A stretch of DNA of 64,000 nucleotides from Methylobacterium aerolatum (GTDB lineage Bacteria > Pseudomonadota > Alphaproteobacteria > Rhizobiales > Beijerinckiaceae): positions 186,001-250,000 of the forward strand of contig NZ_BPQE01000004.1 in NCBI RefSeq assembly GCF_022179085.1. Reading direction: 5' to 3'. The position numbers and the translations under genes are program-made. Position 1 is the stretch's first letter. The number at the start of each line of letters is the position of its first letter. The notes beneath the pieces were generated by a model, which made no database searches, was not told where the DNA came from, and saw only the letters and a program-made list of their open reading frames with translations. Below are positions 11,278 through 19,754 of the stretch, piece after piece.

Positions 11278-12156
11278 ATGCGGATCGACCTGATGGCAGG
11301 GGCCGGGCTTTCCCTCGCGCCGGTCGCCGGGGCACCGGAGCCGACGATCCTCCTGTTCGATTCAGGCCTCGGCGGCCTGACCGTCCTGGACGCCGTACGC
11401 CGGGCGCGGCCCGATGCCCGCTATGTCTATGCCGCCGACGACGCGGCGTTCCCCTATGGCCGCCTGTCGGAGGCGACCCTGATCGCACGCGTGCTCGACG
11501 TGATGGAGCGCTTGATCGCGACGCACCGGCCGGATCTGGTGGTCATCGCCTGCAACACCGCTTCGACCCTGGTGCTACCTGCCCTGCGCCAGCGCTTCAC
11601 GACACCCTTCGTCGGGGTGGTGCCGCCGATCAAGCCGGCCGCGGAGACCACGCGCTCGCGCCTCGTGACCCTGCTCGCGACACCCGGCACCGTCGCGCGG
11701 TCTTACACCCACGACCTCATCGCGACCTACGCCGCCGCCTGCGCCGTCACCCTCGTCGGCTCGCAGAACCTCGCGGCCTTCGCAGAGGCCGAGATGGCCG
11801 GTAACCCGGTGGACGACGGGACGCTCCGGGCGGAGATCGCCCCCTGCTTCGTGACCGGGGAGGACGGCCGGCGCACCGATGTGGTGTGCCTCTCCTGCAC
11901 GCATTATCCGCTGCTGCTGCCGCGCCTGCGGGAATTGGCTCCGTGGCCGGTGAGCTGGATCGACCCCGCTCCGGCCATCGCCCGGCGGGTGGTACAACTC
12001 CTAGGACCCGGTCAGCGAAGCCTCGGTGCCGACGGCGCGACGGTCCACGCGGCCTTCACGGCGGGCTCCTGCCTGACCCAGCCCCTGCGCGAGGGCCTTG
12101 CCGCCCGGGGCGTCGGCGAGATCGCCATCGAGGCGATGCCCCTGCGGATGCAGTAG
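11278..12156 (+). CDS. murI: Glutamate racemase MurI
   Basis: 292 residues. Makes D-glutamate for peptidoglycan by cofactor-independent racemisation. Catalytic signatures are DSGLGGL (Asp28), ACNTAST (Cys92) and LSCTHYP (Cys207). The first 20 residues before the catalytic domain are a variable extension. ATG 11278 is preceded by GAGGGG; in-frame GTGs just upstream are alternatives. It is divergent from egtB across a 260-bp gap. Confidence 0.95.
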   Translation: MRIDLMAGAGLSLAPVAGAPEPTILLFDSGLGGLTVLDAVRRARPDARYVYAADDAAFPYGRLSEATLIARVLDVMERLIATHRPDLVVIACNTASTLVLPALRQRFTTPFVGVVPPIKPAAETTRSRLVTLLATPGTVARSYTHDLIATYAAACAVTLVGSQNLAAFAEAEMAGNPVDDGTLRAEIAPCFVTGEDGRRTDVVCLSCTHYPLLLPRLRELAPWPVSWIDPAPAIARRVVQLLGPGQRSLGADGATVHAAFTAGSCLTQPLREGLAARGVGEIAIEAMPLRMQ

Positions 12157-12316
12157 CCGCACCCGGGGAGCCCCGGTGGTCACGCGGCTCGCTGCCCTGC
12201 GCCCACTCTCCTGCGACGGGCGCAGGTGGCGTTTTCGGTGGCGTTCCCGGCGGCGGGCGATGTGCTGGCGTTTCGGGCCGCACACGAGCGGGGCGCCCGA
12301 GGACACGGCCGACACG

Positions 12317-12341
12317 AAAATGCCCGGCACGAGGCCGGGCA
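12317..12341 (-). terminator. Rho-independent terminator of the porin gene
   Basis: Read on the minus strand: TGCCCGGC, loop CTCGT, GCCGGGCA, followed by TTTTC. Perfect 8-bp stem with a T tail, 67 bp after the porin stop codon. Confidence 0.8.
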
Positions 12342-12407
12342 GTCGTATCCCTCTGCACGGGGGATATCGCGGCCGGGGCTTTGGAGAATCCCGGCCGAGA
12401 TCGGTGA

Positions 12408-14099
12408 TCAGAAGTCGCGCTGGACGCGGAAGCGAACCTGAGCGGCGTCGTAGTTGTTGAGGGTCTTGATCGCGCCGGCGGCGTTGAGGGCTGCGAAGTT
12501 CGCGGCGTTCACGCCCGTGGTCTTGGTCTGGTCGATGACGCGACCGGACTTCATGCCGGTGTTGATGTAGTTGCCCTCGACGCCGATATCGAGATCCTTC
12601 ACCGGCGACCAGATCAGGTTGGCACCCGCCACGATCTGGTAGCTGTCCCGCAGCACGGGGCTGAGGGCGAACAGGGCCGGATTGGTGACGATGGAGGTCG
12701 CGCCGGCACTGCCGCCGACGAGGCCCTGGGTCAGGCTGAGGGCAGCACGGGCGCCCTTGCCGAAGTTGGTCTCGGAGTAGCTGGCGAAGACCGCCGAGCG
12801 GACCGACGGGGTCCAATAGTGGAGGAACGAGCCCACCACGCTGAAGCTCTCGGTGAGCTGGATCTTGCCGGTGAGCGGGTTCACGACCGCATCGGAGAGG
12901 TACTGCGCGAACGGGCCGCCGTTGGTCGGCGTGCCGGACTGGGTGTAGGTGCCGGTGTAGGCGGTCACGCCGGTGTAGACGTTGGCGCCTTCGCCGTAGG
13001 CACCCTGGAGGTACAGGGCATCGCCGGGGGCGATGAAGGGGGTGTTGATCTTCAGGCCACCCTGGACCGCGAAGCCCTCGGTGGTCTGCGAGCCGCCGCG
13101 GATGCCGCGGGCGCTGGCGAGGGCGATGGCCGCCGCGGAGTTGGCGATCGGCAGCGTGACGCCGGTCGCGCCGAGGAAGCCCTGGTTGTACGAGCTGCCG
13201 ATGTTGACGTCCTTCACGGCGCCGGAGATCTGGGCCGAACCCCAGGCGGAGTCGTAGCGCAGCACACCGACGAAGTCGGGCATGCGGGAGCGCTCGATCA
13301 CGTCCTGGAAGCCGACGAGGGTGGCGTTGCCGTTGGCCGCTTGCTGAAGGATCAGCGGGGTCAGCGAGTAGCTGCTGAAGAACGTCGAAGTCCCGCTGGT
13401 GCCGGCCGCCGCGCCCGCGCCCGCGGCCGCCGCGCTGTAGACGGTGTTGTGGCGGAAGTTCGGATCTTCCATCGAGATCGTCGCCGAGAAGCCGTTCCCG
13501 AAGCTGGCGGTGTAGGCCAACAGGTTGGTGGACGAGACGTCCGAACCGGCCGTGCCGCCGACGAACTCGAAGTCGTGGGCGTAGAAGTCGAAGAACGAGG
13601 AGGCGCGACCGGCGGTGAGGCCGGCGAACTGGATGAACGCCTTGTCGGTGTTCACGTATTGCTGCACGCGGCCGAACTGGTCGACACCGAGCGCCGGGTA
13701 GGCGTTGGCGATGCGCTGCTGGGTGCCGGAGGTCATGAACGCGCCGGTGCGGCTGGCGGCCTCAAGGCGGATGAAGGCGCGCAGGGTGCCGTAATCGGTC
13801 TGCGTGCGGGCATCCATGTTGATGCGGAGGAGGCCGCGGAACTGCGAGACGTCGCCGTTCCCGCTACCGACGTTGCGGTTCTCGTTGGACTGATAGCCGT
13901 ACTCGGCGCGGGCGCGGCCCGAGATGCGCAGGCAGGTATCGGTGCCCGGAATGTAGAAGAAGCCGGCGCCGTAGGCCGAGCAGACGCGGACGAACTCGAC
14001 CGCAGCGGCCTTCTTCGCGGGCAGGTCGGCAGCGTGTGCCGCGCCGACGGTTGCAAGTGCAGCGGCGGAGCCGAGCAGAGCTCTCTTCAGAAAAATCAT
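12408..14099 (-). CDS. Outer-membrane porin (Omp2/porin_2 family)
   Basis: 563 residues from ATG 14099 (MIFLKRALLGSAAALATVGAAHAADLP), with a cleavable signal ending near AHA-ADLP. The family hallmark follows at once: PAKKAAAVEFVRVCSAYGAGFFYIPGTDTCLRISGRARAEY, with the paired cysteines at about 44 and 59 and the strand RISGRARAEYGY. The protein ends in an aromatic residue (RVQRDF), as needed for BAM recognition. Omp2-type trimeric general porins are typical of Rhizobiales. At 563 residues it is longer than the usual 350-500; the extra length lies in Gly/Ala/Thr-rich loops. A terminator with T tail lies 67 bp downstream. The 5' side is AT-rich and likely holds the promoter. Confidence 0.93.
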   Translation of the reverse strand: MIFLKRALLGSAAALATVGAAHAADLPAKKAAAVEFVRVCSAYGAGFFYIPGTDTCLRISGRARAEYGYQSNENRNVGSGNGDVSQFRGLLRINMDARTQTDYGTLRAFIRLEAASRTGAFMTSGTQQRIANAYPALGVDQFGRVQQYVNTDKAFIQFAGLTAGRASSFFDFYAHDFEFVGGTAGSDVSSTNLLAYTASFGNGFSATISMEDPNFRHNTVYSAAAAGAGAAAGTSGTSTFFSSYSLTPLILQQAANGNATLVGFQDVIERSRMPDFVGVLRYDSAWGSAQISGAVKDVNIGSSYNQGFLGATGVTLPIANSAAAIALASARGIRGGSQTTEGFAVQGGLKINTPFIAPGDALYLQGAYGEGANVYTGVTAYTGTYTQSGTPTNGGPFAQYLSDAVVNPLTGKIQLTESFSVVGSFLHYWTPSVRSAVFASYSETNFGKGARAALSLTQGLVGGSAGATSIVTNPALFALSPVLRDSYQIVAGANLIWSPVKDLDIGVEGNYINTGMKSGRVIDQTKTTGVNAANFAALNAAGAIKTLNNYDAAQVRFRVQRDF

Positions 14100-14803
14100 C
14101 GCCAACCCCAAAGATCCGAGACCCGAGCGCAGATCGTCCAGTTGTCTGGATCTTTCTGCGGTATTTATGATTGTGCCTTCATCAGGCAGAGTGGTTATGG
14201 CGGGCTTTTGCTGAGCATTGACCCGACGTTCCGTATCATTGTCGGGTAAAAACGATTCCGCAAACGCTTTTTATGATCAGTATATATGATATATAGTCTA
14301 TAGTTATAAGAACGGGTCTGGCGTAATGTCATCAATTATGGCGGAGTGAGGTCTTCAAAAGCCGAAAGCGGGTAAGATCACTCGGGCGCGGCTATGAAGT
14401 GCAGCGAGATCGCGCGGGGGCGATAAATGTGTGGCAATCCTGCTACGCTTCGGCCGCGATCGCGGTGAGATCTGGCCGATCCGATCCCGCCGGTCGTGCC
14501 GTCCGCCGGAGATTTCCGTGTCGGCCGAGGCTTGCGGACGAGGCGGCTGCAGGCGGCCGACCCTGCTCGGCGGCGCCGTGGGCAACAGATGAGTCGCGTC
14601 GTCCCGATGACGACGAGTGCGCGTCAGCGAGTGGCGGGACCCAGTGCCTTCCGGTTCACCGGGGCGCGGTGCCGGATAGGGGCGCGGCCGTGTGGACCGC
14701 AGGGGCCTGCGCATCAGCCGCGTGCGAGCGAGGCGGCGCAGGGGTGACGGGGGTCGCTACCGAGGCAAAAGTATAGGGAAGCGGGCGGCGGCCCGTCTCG
14801 GGG
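14100..14803. other. Intergenic region upstream of the porin
   Basis: About 700 bp. The 14160-14345 part is strikingly AT-rich for this genome (runs such as TATATATGATATATAG near 14280) and probably contains the porin promoter and leader. The rest (14350-14800) is GC-rich with no convincing gene. Confidence 0.5.
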
Positions 14804-14929
14804 CTACCGGCTGGGCGGAGCGTCGCCGAAGACCTGTTTCCAGGCCTCCACGCCTCCGGCGCGGTGCCATGCCCAGGCCGTGGCGGCGACCCACGGGCCA
14901 CCGATCAGGATGAAGGCGAGCAGACCCAT
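14804..14929 (-). CDS. 41-residue single-span membrane protein
   Basis: ATG at 14929 preceded by GGAGAG at 6-7 bases spacing; stop TAG at 14804. The translation starts MGLLAFILIGGPWVAATAWAW, one hydrophobic span, then HRAGGVEAWKQVFGDAPPSR. The good ribosome site, the clean hydrophobic helix followed by an amphipathic tail, and the lack of any better frame support a real small protein. Function is unknown. Confidence 0.6.
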   Translation of the reverse strand: MGLLAFILIGGPWVAATAWAWHRAGGVEAWKQVFGDAPPSR

Positions 14930-15054
14930 CGCGTCTCTCCATGCGTTGAAGGCGACAGTCTAGGACCTCGCGCCCAGTCTGTCTCCCGCCTTCCATGCAC
15001 GACCGCGCCGACCGCCGCCTCCCCGCTCGCCGGGCCGAGCGACGACGGTGCGGC

Positions 15055-15492
15055 TCAGCGCGGCTTCGTTTCCTCCGCGAAGATCGACATCCAGGCGCCG
15101 AGGTTCCGGGAGGGCTCGCGAGGCGTGTTGACCAATCGGAGATTGACTAGCGTCTCGCCCATCGACGCCCTGAAGCTCGGCGAAATAGCGACCGGCAGGC
15201 AATGCTCCAACGTGCCATAGGCGGAGGCCAGGAACTTCTGCTGGGCTTCCTGCGAGCCCTTCAGGACGCGCCCCTGGATGCGCGGCGGCCCCCTCAAGCG
15301 CCCGTCCCTGTCGAGCAGGAAGGCGAACGATACCAGGGACCCCTCCGTGCCCTCCGGCACCGTCCAGCATTTGACGAACGCCGCCCGCAGATCAGGCCAG
15401 TTGTTGATGACGCCCGGCGATGCCAAGGGTGCGGCCCCGGCAGGGCCGGCCAGCATGGCGATGACGATGGGAGCGAGGATCAGTTTGCGCAT
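15055..15492 (-). CDS. Secreted protein resembling TonB/TolA C-terminal domains
   Basis: 145 residues. Signal peptide over residues 1-20 (MRKLILAPIVIAMLAGPAGAAP). The mature part (FVKCWTVPEGTEGSLVSFAFLLDRDGRL...) has the pattern of TolA/TonB C-terminal-like domains: a Cys-Trp at the start, a strand, a basic turn and a second Cys (ALxHCLP-like), suggesting a disulphide. No transmembrane energy-transducing domain is present, so it is not a complete TonB. Stand-alone proteins of this type are common in Rhizobiales without a defined role. Confidence 0.65.
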   Translation of the reverse strand: MRKLILAPIVIAMLAGPAGAAPLASPGVINNWPDLRAAFVKCWTVPEGTEGSLVSFAFLLDRDGRLRGPPRIQGRVLKGSQEAQQKFLASAYGTLEHCLPVAISPSFRASMGETLVNLRLVNTPREPSRNLGAWMSIFAEETKPR

Positions 15493-15703
15493 TGCTGAAG
15501 TTCAAGAACGCAGAGCACAGGTCGTTAAAGAGGATTCAAGCAGTCCTCTCTTGATAATTGTTGAACAGTAGCCGATGGCGGCGGGGGCGCCGATCGCGTG
15601 GGGTGCGACGGGATCAGCGGTTTGGTCAGGTGCGCTTCGTATCCCGCGTTCCGAACCAAATGACCCTCAGCTACGTTAATCGCACCCGTTGAGAGGAAAG
15701 ACC

Positions 15704-16012
15704 ATGAAAGCTATTTGCGCAGTCTCTTTCGTCGTGTTGGGCATCGCGGGATCGGTCTCCGCCGCTACCGCCCAGGGTTACTACGGGGGCGGCGGCTACG
15801 AGGGGCGTGGCTACGAGGGGCGCGGCTACGGGGGCGGCGGCTACGAGGATCGGGGCTACGGTGGTCGCGGCTACGGCGGTGGCTTCGATGAGCGCGACTA
15901 CCTTCGTTGTAACCCGGACGTCTTGCGAGCCGTGCGGCGTGGCCAGTTCGAGTCCGGCCTGCACCATTACCGCACGTTCGGTCGCCGCGAGCGCAGGCGA
16001 TTGAGCTGCTGA
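15704..16012 (+). CDS. Gly/Tyr-rich secreted protein with C-terminal NPDV motif
   Basis: 102 residues from ATG 15704, preceded by GAGAGGAAAG. A signal peptide (MKAICAVSFVVLGIAGSVSAATA) is followed by about 32 residues of short tandem units of the type GGYEGRGY / GGYEDRGY, encoded by near-identical DNA repeats. The C-terminus (YLRCNPDVLRAVRRGQFESG and a HYRTFGRRERRR tail) resembles the xNPDV..A...G.F.SGL.HY..FG..E.R motif found at the ends of many proteobacterial secreted or Ca-binding proteins. Role unknown; a flexible surface or matrix protein is a guess. Confidence 0.7.
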   Translation: MKAICAVSFVVLGIAGSVSAATAQGYYGGGGYEGRGYEGRGYGGGGYEDRGYGGRGYGGGFDERDYLRCNPDVLRAVRRGQFESGLHHYRTFGRRERRRLSC

Positions 16013-16093
16013 TGTCAAAGGCGGCCGACTCTCGGTCGATGCTGGGCGGACGCGGCGAGGAACGGTGCCGCGTCTCTCCTGAACGGACCGTTG

Positions 16094-16196
16094 GTGCAGC
16101 AACGCACACACCTCGTCCATGCGTGTCTGCACTCGCCCATTGTTTTTGCATCAATTTTTCCAGTCTCGGCTGACGCCTCCGACTGGATCGATGCAC
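16094..16196 (+). repeat. Dispersed about 103-bp repeat, family 1, copy 1
   Basis: Starts GTGCAG and ends GGATCGATGCAC. Contains an imperfect stem: TGCATC plus TCCAGTC pairing with GACTGGA plus GATGCA. Very similar sequence recurs at 17656, 26689, 40355, 40460 and, inverted, 56873. Confidence 0.85.
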
Positions 16197-16567
16197 GGAG
16201 CAATCACCGATGGCCCGTGCCGGCGGCGGTCTGCCGGGCCTCGTCGTGCTTTGCTTGCCGGGCAATCGTGCAAGATCGAAAGCTGATCGGTGCTGCGACT
16301 GCGCCATTTCCTTTCGCATGAAAGCTTTGCAATTATCAATTGACAAGAAATCTTTGAGTTCGACGTAATTAAAGCATCGACCATTGTGGAAGATCATGAA
16401 TATCATTTTACATTTTCAAATGAGGTGATGTCGATTGATCGTGCTGCCGATCTTTCAGTATCGACACTTCCAATGTTTCGGGTCTGTGTCTGATCGGCAA
16501 CAGACAGGCAACTGAAATCATCGTACACCCCAATGTGATCGGAATTATATTTGGGGAATCACAAGTT
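16197..16567. other. AT-rich leader upstream of outer-membrane protein gene
   Basis: 370 bp, much lower in GC than its surroundings from about 16310. It probably holds the promoter and a long 5' leader for the outer-membrane protein gene. No gene seen. Confidence 0.45.
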
Positions 16568-17425
16568 ATGAAGTCTCTGGCGACCTCGCTGGCAATGTTC
16601 ACGGCGCTTACCGCCGTGGCTTCCGCCGCAGATCTTCCGCGCCGTGCCGCGCCCCCGCCGGTATTCACGCCGGTTCCGGTGTTTACTTGGACCGGGGCTT
16701 ACTTCGGTGTGAACGCCGGCTACGCCTGGAGCGATAACCAGAACATCCGCAGCTTCGAGATCAACAACAGCGGCGCCGGGCTCGTCATCAACCAGCTTGG
16801 CGCGGCCAGCGTCCGGTCGAAGCAGGACGGTTTCACCGGCGGCGGCCAGATCGGGTACAACTATCAGTTCACGCCGGGCTCCGGCATCGTTGTCGGTATC
16901 GAGGCCGATGCGGCCTATACCGATCTCGACCGTCGGCGGACCCGCGTCGTCGATGCCGGCATCGGCGTTCCCGGCGTCACCCTGATCAATACGTCCCGGC
17001 AGTCGCTCGACTTCCTGGGCACGGTCCGTGGCCGCATCGGCTATGCGTTCGACCGGTTCATGATCTACGGCACTGGCGGCTTCGCCTACGGCAACGTCCG
17101 CTATCAGACCGCCACCAGCATCAACGCCCCCGCCTTCGGGATCAACAACGTGGTGTTCGCGGCCGGCCGTTCCGACTCGATGGAGACCGGCTATGCCTAC
17201 GGCGGCGGTATCGAGTATGCCCTGCCCACCGATAACTTCCTGAACTTCTTCCGGTCGAGCGCCGTGACGCTCAAGGTCGAGTATCTGCACTACGACCTGG
17301 GCCGCCGCAACGTCCTGGTGGCCGACGTTCCGTCCAACCCGCCGACGTTCAACTCGATCTCGCGTTTCAAGACCGAGGGGAACATCGTCCGCGGCGGTAT
17401 CAACTACAAGGTCAACTGGTTCTGA
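16568..17425 (+). CDS. Outer-membrane beta-barrel protein (Omp25/Omp31 type)
   Basis: 285 residues. Signal peptide MKSLATSLAMFTALTAVASAADLP, then a Pro-rich neck and the characteristic WTGAYFGVNAGYAW start of the small 8-stranded porin-like family of Rhizobiales. Repeating features include GGGQIGYNYQF, VGIEADAAY, LDFLGTVRGRIGYAFDRFMIYGTGGFAYGN, and the end GGINYKVNWF with a terminal aromatic, as required for outer-membrane insertion. Start ATG 16568; the preceding GGGGA lies rather far upstream (about 14 bases). Likely a structural or adhesion-related surface protein. Confidence 0.9.
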   Translation: MKSLATSLAMFTALTAVASAADLPRRAAPPPVFTPVPVFTWTGAYFGVNAGYAWSDNQNIRSFEINNSGAGLVINQLGAASVRSKQDGFTGGGQIGYNYQFTPGSGIVVGIEADAAYTDLDRRRTRVVDAGIGVPGVTLINTSRQSLDFLGTVRGRIGYAFDRFMIYGTGGFAYGNVRYQTATSINAPAFGINNVVFAAGRSDSMETGYAYGGGIEYALPTDNFLNFFRSSAVTLKVEYLHYDLGRRNVLVADVPSNPPTFNSISRFKTEGNIVRGGINYKVNWF

Positions 17426-17655
17426 TCCCTCGGGTTCGCTCTGCCGGTCTTCGCGGGTTTCGCGAGGTCGGCAGGGTCGATCAAGCCGAGGCGGTCGTTG
17501 CTCTGATGCGCCGCCTTGCGAAGTTTGGCCCTAAACTCAGCCCGATCACTCTGACGACGATGGCCAGGCGGCGCCCTGGGAGTGGCTCAGCACTCCCTGG
17601 GCGTTCGCTTTGAGGGATGGGGGCCGACCTTCCGACAGGCTGCGACAGCCGCCCG

Positions 17656-17760
17656 GTGCAGGGGCGCGCTCACGCCGTTCGAGCGTCTTTCCCCCCTCCC
17701 CTCCTGTTTCGGCATCGTCTTTCCCGAGTTCGGCCGATGCCTCGGCCCGGATCGATGCAC
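17656..17760 (+). repeat. Dispersed repeat, family 1, copy 2 (degenerate)
   Basis: GTGCAG...GCGCTCAC.CCGTTC...TGTTT..GCATC...TTTCC..GT.TCGGC.GA.GCCTC...GGATCGATGCAC: the same order of words as copy 1 with many substitutions. The stem bases are eroded, so this is probably an old copy. Confidence 0.6.
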
Positions 17761-18133
17761 CCGAGCCGTTGCCGAACGGGTCGAGTCGGTCGCTTTCTCG
17801 TCGGAGCGGCGTCGGGCTACCATCCCCGGGAGACCCGTTTCACCGCTCGCGTCGCAACGGATCGACGGCGCCCATCGGGGCGTCTGGAAACCGCCAGGCA
17901 CGGGAAGTGCCAGGCGCGGGAGCGCCGTGACGGCTGACGCTTCGGCAAGGGGGATTGGAGCGGGCGAGTTCCGCCTCGCCGCGGTAGCCCAGAACCTGAA
18001 GCAACTCGCCAAGCTGACCCCGATGCCGCAGCCGAGCCCGGCCTGATCGGCCGGGGCCAGACTCTGATCCAGCCGCCGCACTCGTCCGACCTGCATCCGA
18101 TCCACTTGGACGGCGAATTTCGCAACAAAATTG

Positions 18134-18213
18134 GCGCAGAGCCGAACGTCCGGTTCTGCGCTCGATAGCGATCCGGCGTGACGTAGTCTGGCCGAAAGCG
18201 GAACGACGGCTCC
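18134..18213 (+). repeat. Dispersed repeat, family 2, copy A
   Basis: About 80 bp matching 25298-25377 at roughly 80 % identity by eye. The left part is a near-palindrome (GCGCAGAGCCGAAC / GTCCGGTTCTGCGC); the right part shares ATCCGGC.TG.CGT.GTCTGGCCG. A piece of the sequence just downstream (GCGGACGA.CTTCT.TCGA) recurs near 19020. Confidence 0.5.
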
Positions 18214-18384
18214 GGAGGGGGTTGACCAGAGAAGCGGACGATCTTCTATCGACCCAAGTCGGCCAAGCGGGGAGCCAATGACGCATCTCGAAAGCAGCCA
18301 TACACTCGGCGCCAAGCGACCCTGCTGCGATCGGAAAGTGCCCGCTGCGGAATAACTGCTCGACCACTTCTCAGCGTTTGTAAC

Positions 18385-18795
18385 TCAAGCGCCGAGATAT
18401 TTGGCGAAATTATCGAGAATGGCTTGCCAGCCGTTGCGTTGCTGCTCGATGGGAAAGCTGGTCTCAGGATCGAACGAAACTCTGATACGTGTGTGCTCGG
18501 CCTGCGGCATGAACATTACGGTGGCACTGCGGCCGCCAATATCGTAGTCGATCCGCTCGTTCTCGATCACCTTGGTGTAGGTGCCAGCGAAATCGAAGCC
18601 CATGCTTCCGTCTTTCGCTTCCATCCGCGATGAGAACCGCCCCCCTTCCCGAAGATCCACGCTCGCGCTTGGGCAATGCCAATCGTCAGACGCGAAGTTC
18701 CAATGCGGTATGCGGTGGGGAGAAGTGTAGGCGTCCCAGGCTTCCGCGACTGGGACGGGCACCATGGTTTCCACGACGATCTGGTCCTGCGGCAT
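18385..18795 (-). CDS. SRPBCC / AHSA1-like domain protein
   Basis: 136 residues covering a single START/Bet-v1-like fold of the AHSA1 (Aha1 C-terminal) branch: VVETMVPVPVAEAWDAYTSPHRIPHWNFASDDWHCPSASVDLREGGRFSSRM is the classic start with the PxxVWxxWTxPxxxxxW pattern, and NGWQAILDNFAKYL is the C-terminal helix. These proteins bind hydrophobic ligands; some are fused to, or work with, ArsR regulators, but none is present here. It is flanked on both sides by decayed sequence. Confidence 0.88.
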   Translation of the reverse strand: MPQDQIVVETMVPVPVAEAWDAYTSPHRIPHWNFASDDWHCPSASVDLREGGRFSSRMEAKDGSMGFDFAGTYTKVIENERIDYDIGGRSATVMFMPQAEHTRIRVSFDPETSFPIEQQRNGWQAILDNFAKYLGA

Positions 18796-19109
18796 CGATA
18801 TCTCCCTACAGATTTACAATCCTTCGTCTGAAACCTCGCGAAGGCGTCATGGAGGATAGCACGAGGCCCGATGCAGGCAGCGACTGCTCTACTCTCTCCT
18901 TCATGTCATGACGGGCCAAGTGGCGACGTCCACATCTATGGCTTCGTAGCCCGCAAGCAGACAGGCGGGAACCCACCCATCTGAGACGTTCAGGCGGGCG
19001 CTTCGTGGTGTCTGGCGAAAAGGCGGACGAGCTTCTGTCGATTCAACTCAGTCGTTCCAGGCACCCGAGAGGATGCCCGAAAGCGGTCGCTCGTCGCTCC
19101 AGATTGCGC
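18796..19109. other. Gene-free gap
   Basis: About 310 bp between the SRPBCC gene and the broken gene at 19110. Contains a fragment (about 19010-19050) related to repeat family 2. No gene seen. Confidence 0.45.
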
Positions 19110-19530
19110 TTACACTGCAGTGCGCGGATCGACGTACTGCTTCAGCACGGTGAGGTTAGCAAAGGGAGCAGGCCACAGTACGATCCGATAGTGATCGTCT
19201 CCGTCGAGGCGATCTTCGCTTAGGGTACCCAGACCGCCATGATAGGCCCGGACCCGCTAAGTACCTGTCAGGACCGCCAGGACGTCGAGCGATCCTCCGG
19301 TGCATTCGTGGATTTCAAGCCTGCCTGACGGAAGGTCGAGGCTGGCCTCAGTGACGTGATCCCATTCGTCGAGGTCGAGGTCCGGCGGTTCGTCCACGAT
19401 CTCGACCCCGACCTGCCACTTGACCGCGTTTGCCCAGGTGCCGCGCTGAAGGCGGCGCCGAAGCCAGAAGCGAGCGCCGGAGGCGGCTACCGTCCGGTTC
19501 GCAGCAGCCGAGGTTCGTGGCAGGTGTGAG
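19110..19530 (-). pseudogene. Broken hypothetical gene with one in-frame TAG
   Basis: On the minus strand one frame reads through about 135 codons with protein-like composition, interrupted only by TAG at 19257-19259. Before it: RFWLRRRLQRGTWANAVKW, EIVDEPPDLDLDEWDHVTEAS, LDLPSGRLEIHECTGG. After it: RVRAYHGGLGTLSEDRLDG, DDHYRIVLWPAPFANL, ending VDPRTAV and TAA at 19110. The join would read LTGT-(Tyr?)-RVRAY, so a TAC/TAT to TAG change is the simplest explanation. The pattern (PSGRL.IHECTGG ... YRVRVY..GL ... GDDHYR..LWP) recalls a family of about 130-residue hypothetical proteins in proteobacteria. The N-terminus has no good start; a TGA lies just upstream, so it may also be truncated. Confidence 0.7.
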
Positions 19531-19754
19531 GCTCAGAGCCAGCGCACCGGATAAGACAACACGGCAGGAATAGTGAGACACGCCCACAGCTATTTGTGAG
19601 AGAATTGGACGCATAAATTTTCTTCAATCGCCTTGCGCGCGGTAGAATATCTTAAAGTTTCGAGCGTCAATTTCGCGCATTATGTTTAGTATTGATTCTG
19701 ATTTATTATCTTATTAACTGAGAAATTATCTCCGATCACCTGATCTCGGTAGCG

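Larger units (their letters stand above)
17426..18384. other. Gene-free stretch with degenerate repeats
   Basis: About 960 bp after the outer-membrane protein gene. It contains a diverged copy of repeat family 1 (17656-17760) and a member of repeat family 2 (18134-18213). The open frames that cross it are low-complexity or run through the repeats; I do not see a gene. Confidence 0.5.

Noticed and set aside
15780-15895. Tandem units that could look like a CRISPR array
   Set aside because: The repeats are short, coding (Gly/Tyr units), in frame and without spacers of constant length.
17582-18315. Open frames of up to 242 codons in the gap after the outer-membrane protein
   Set aside because: They run through two dispersed repeats and encode low-complexity Arg/Pro/Ser sequence.
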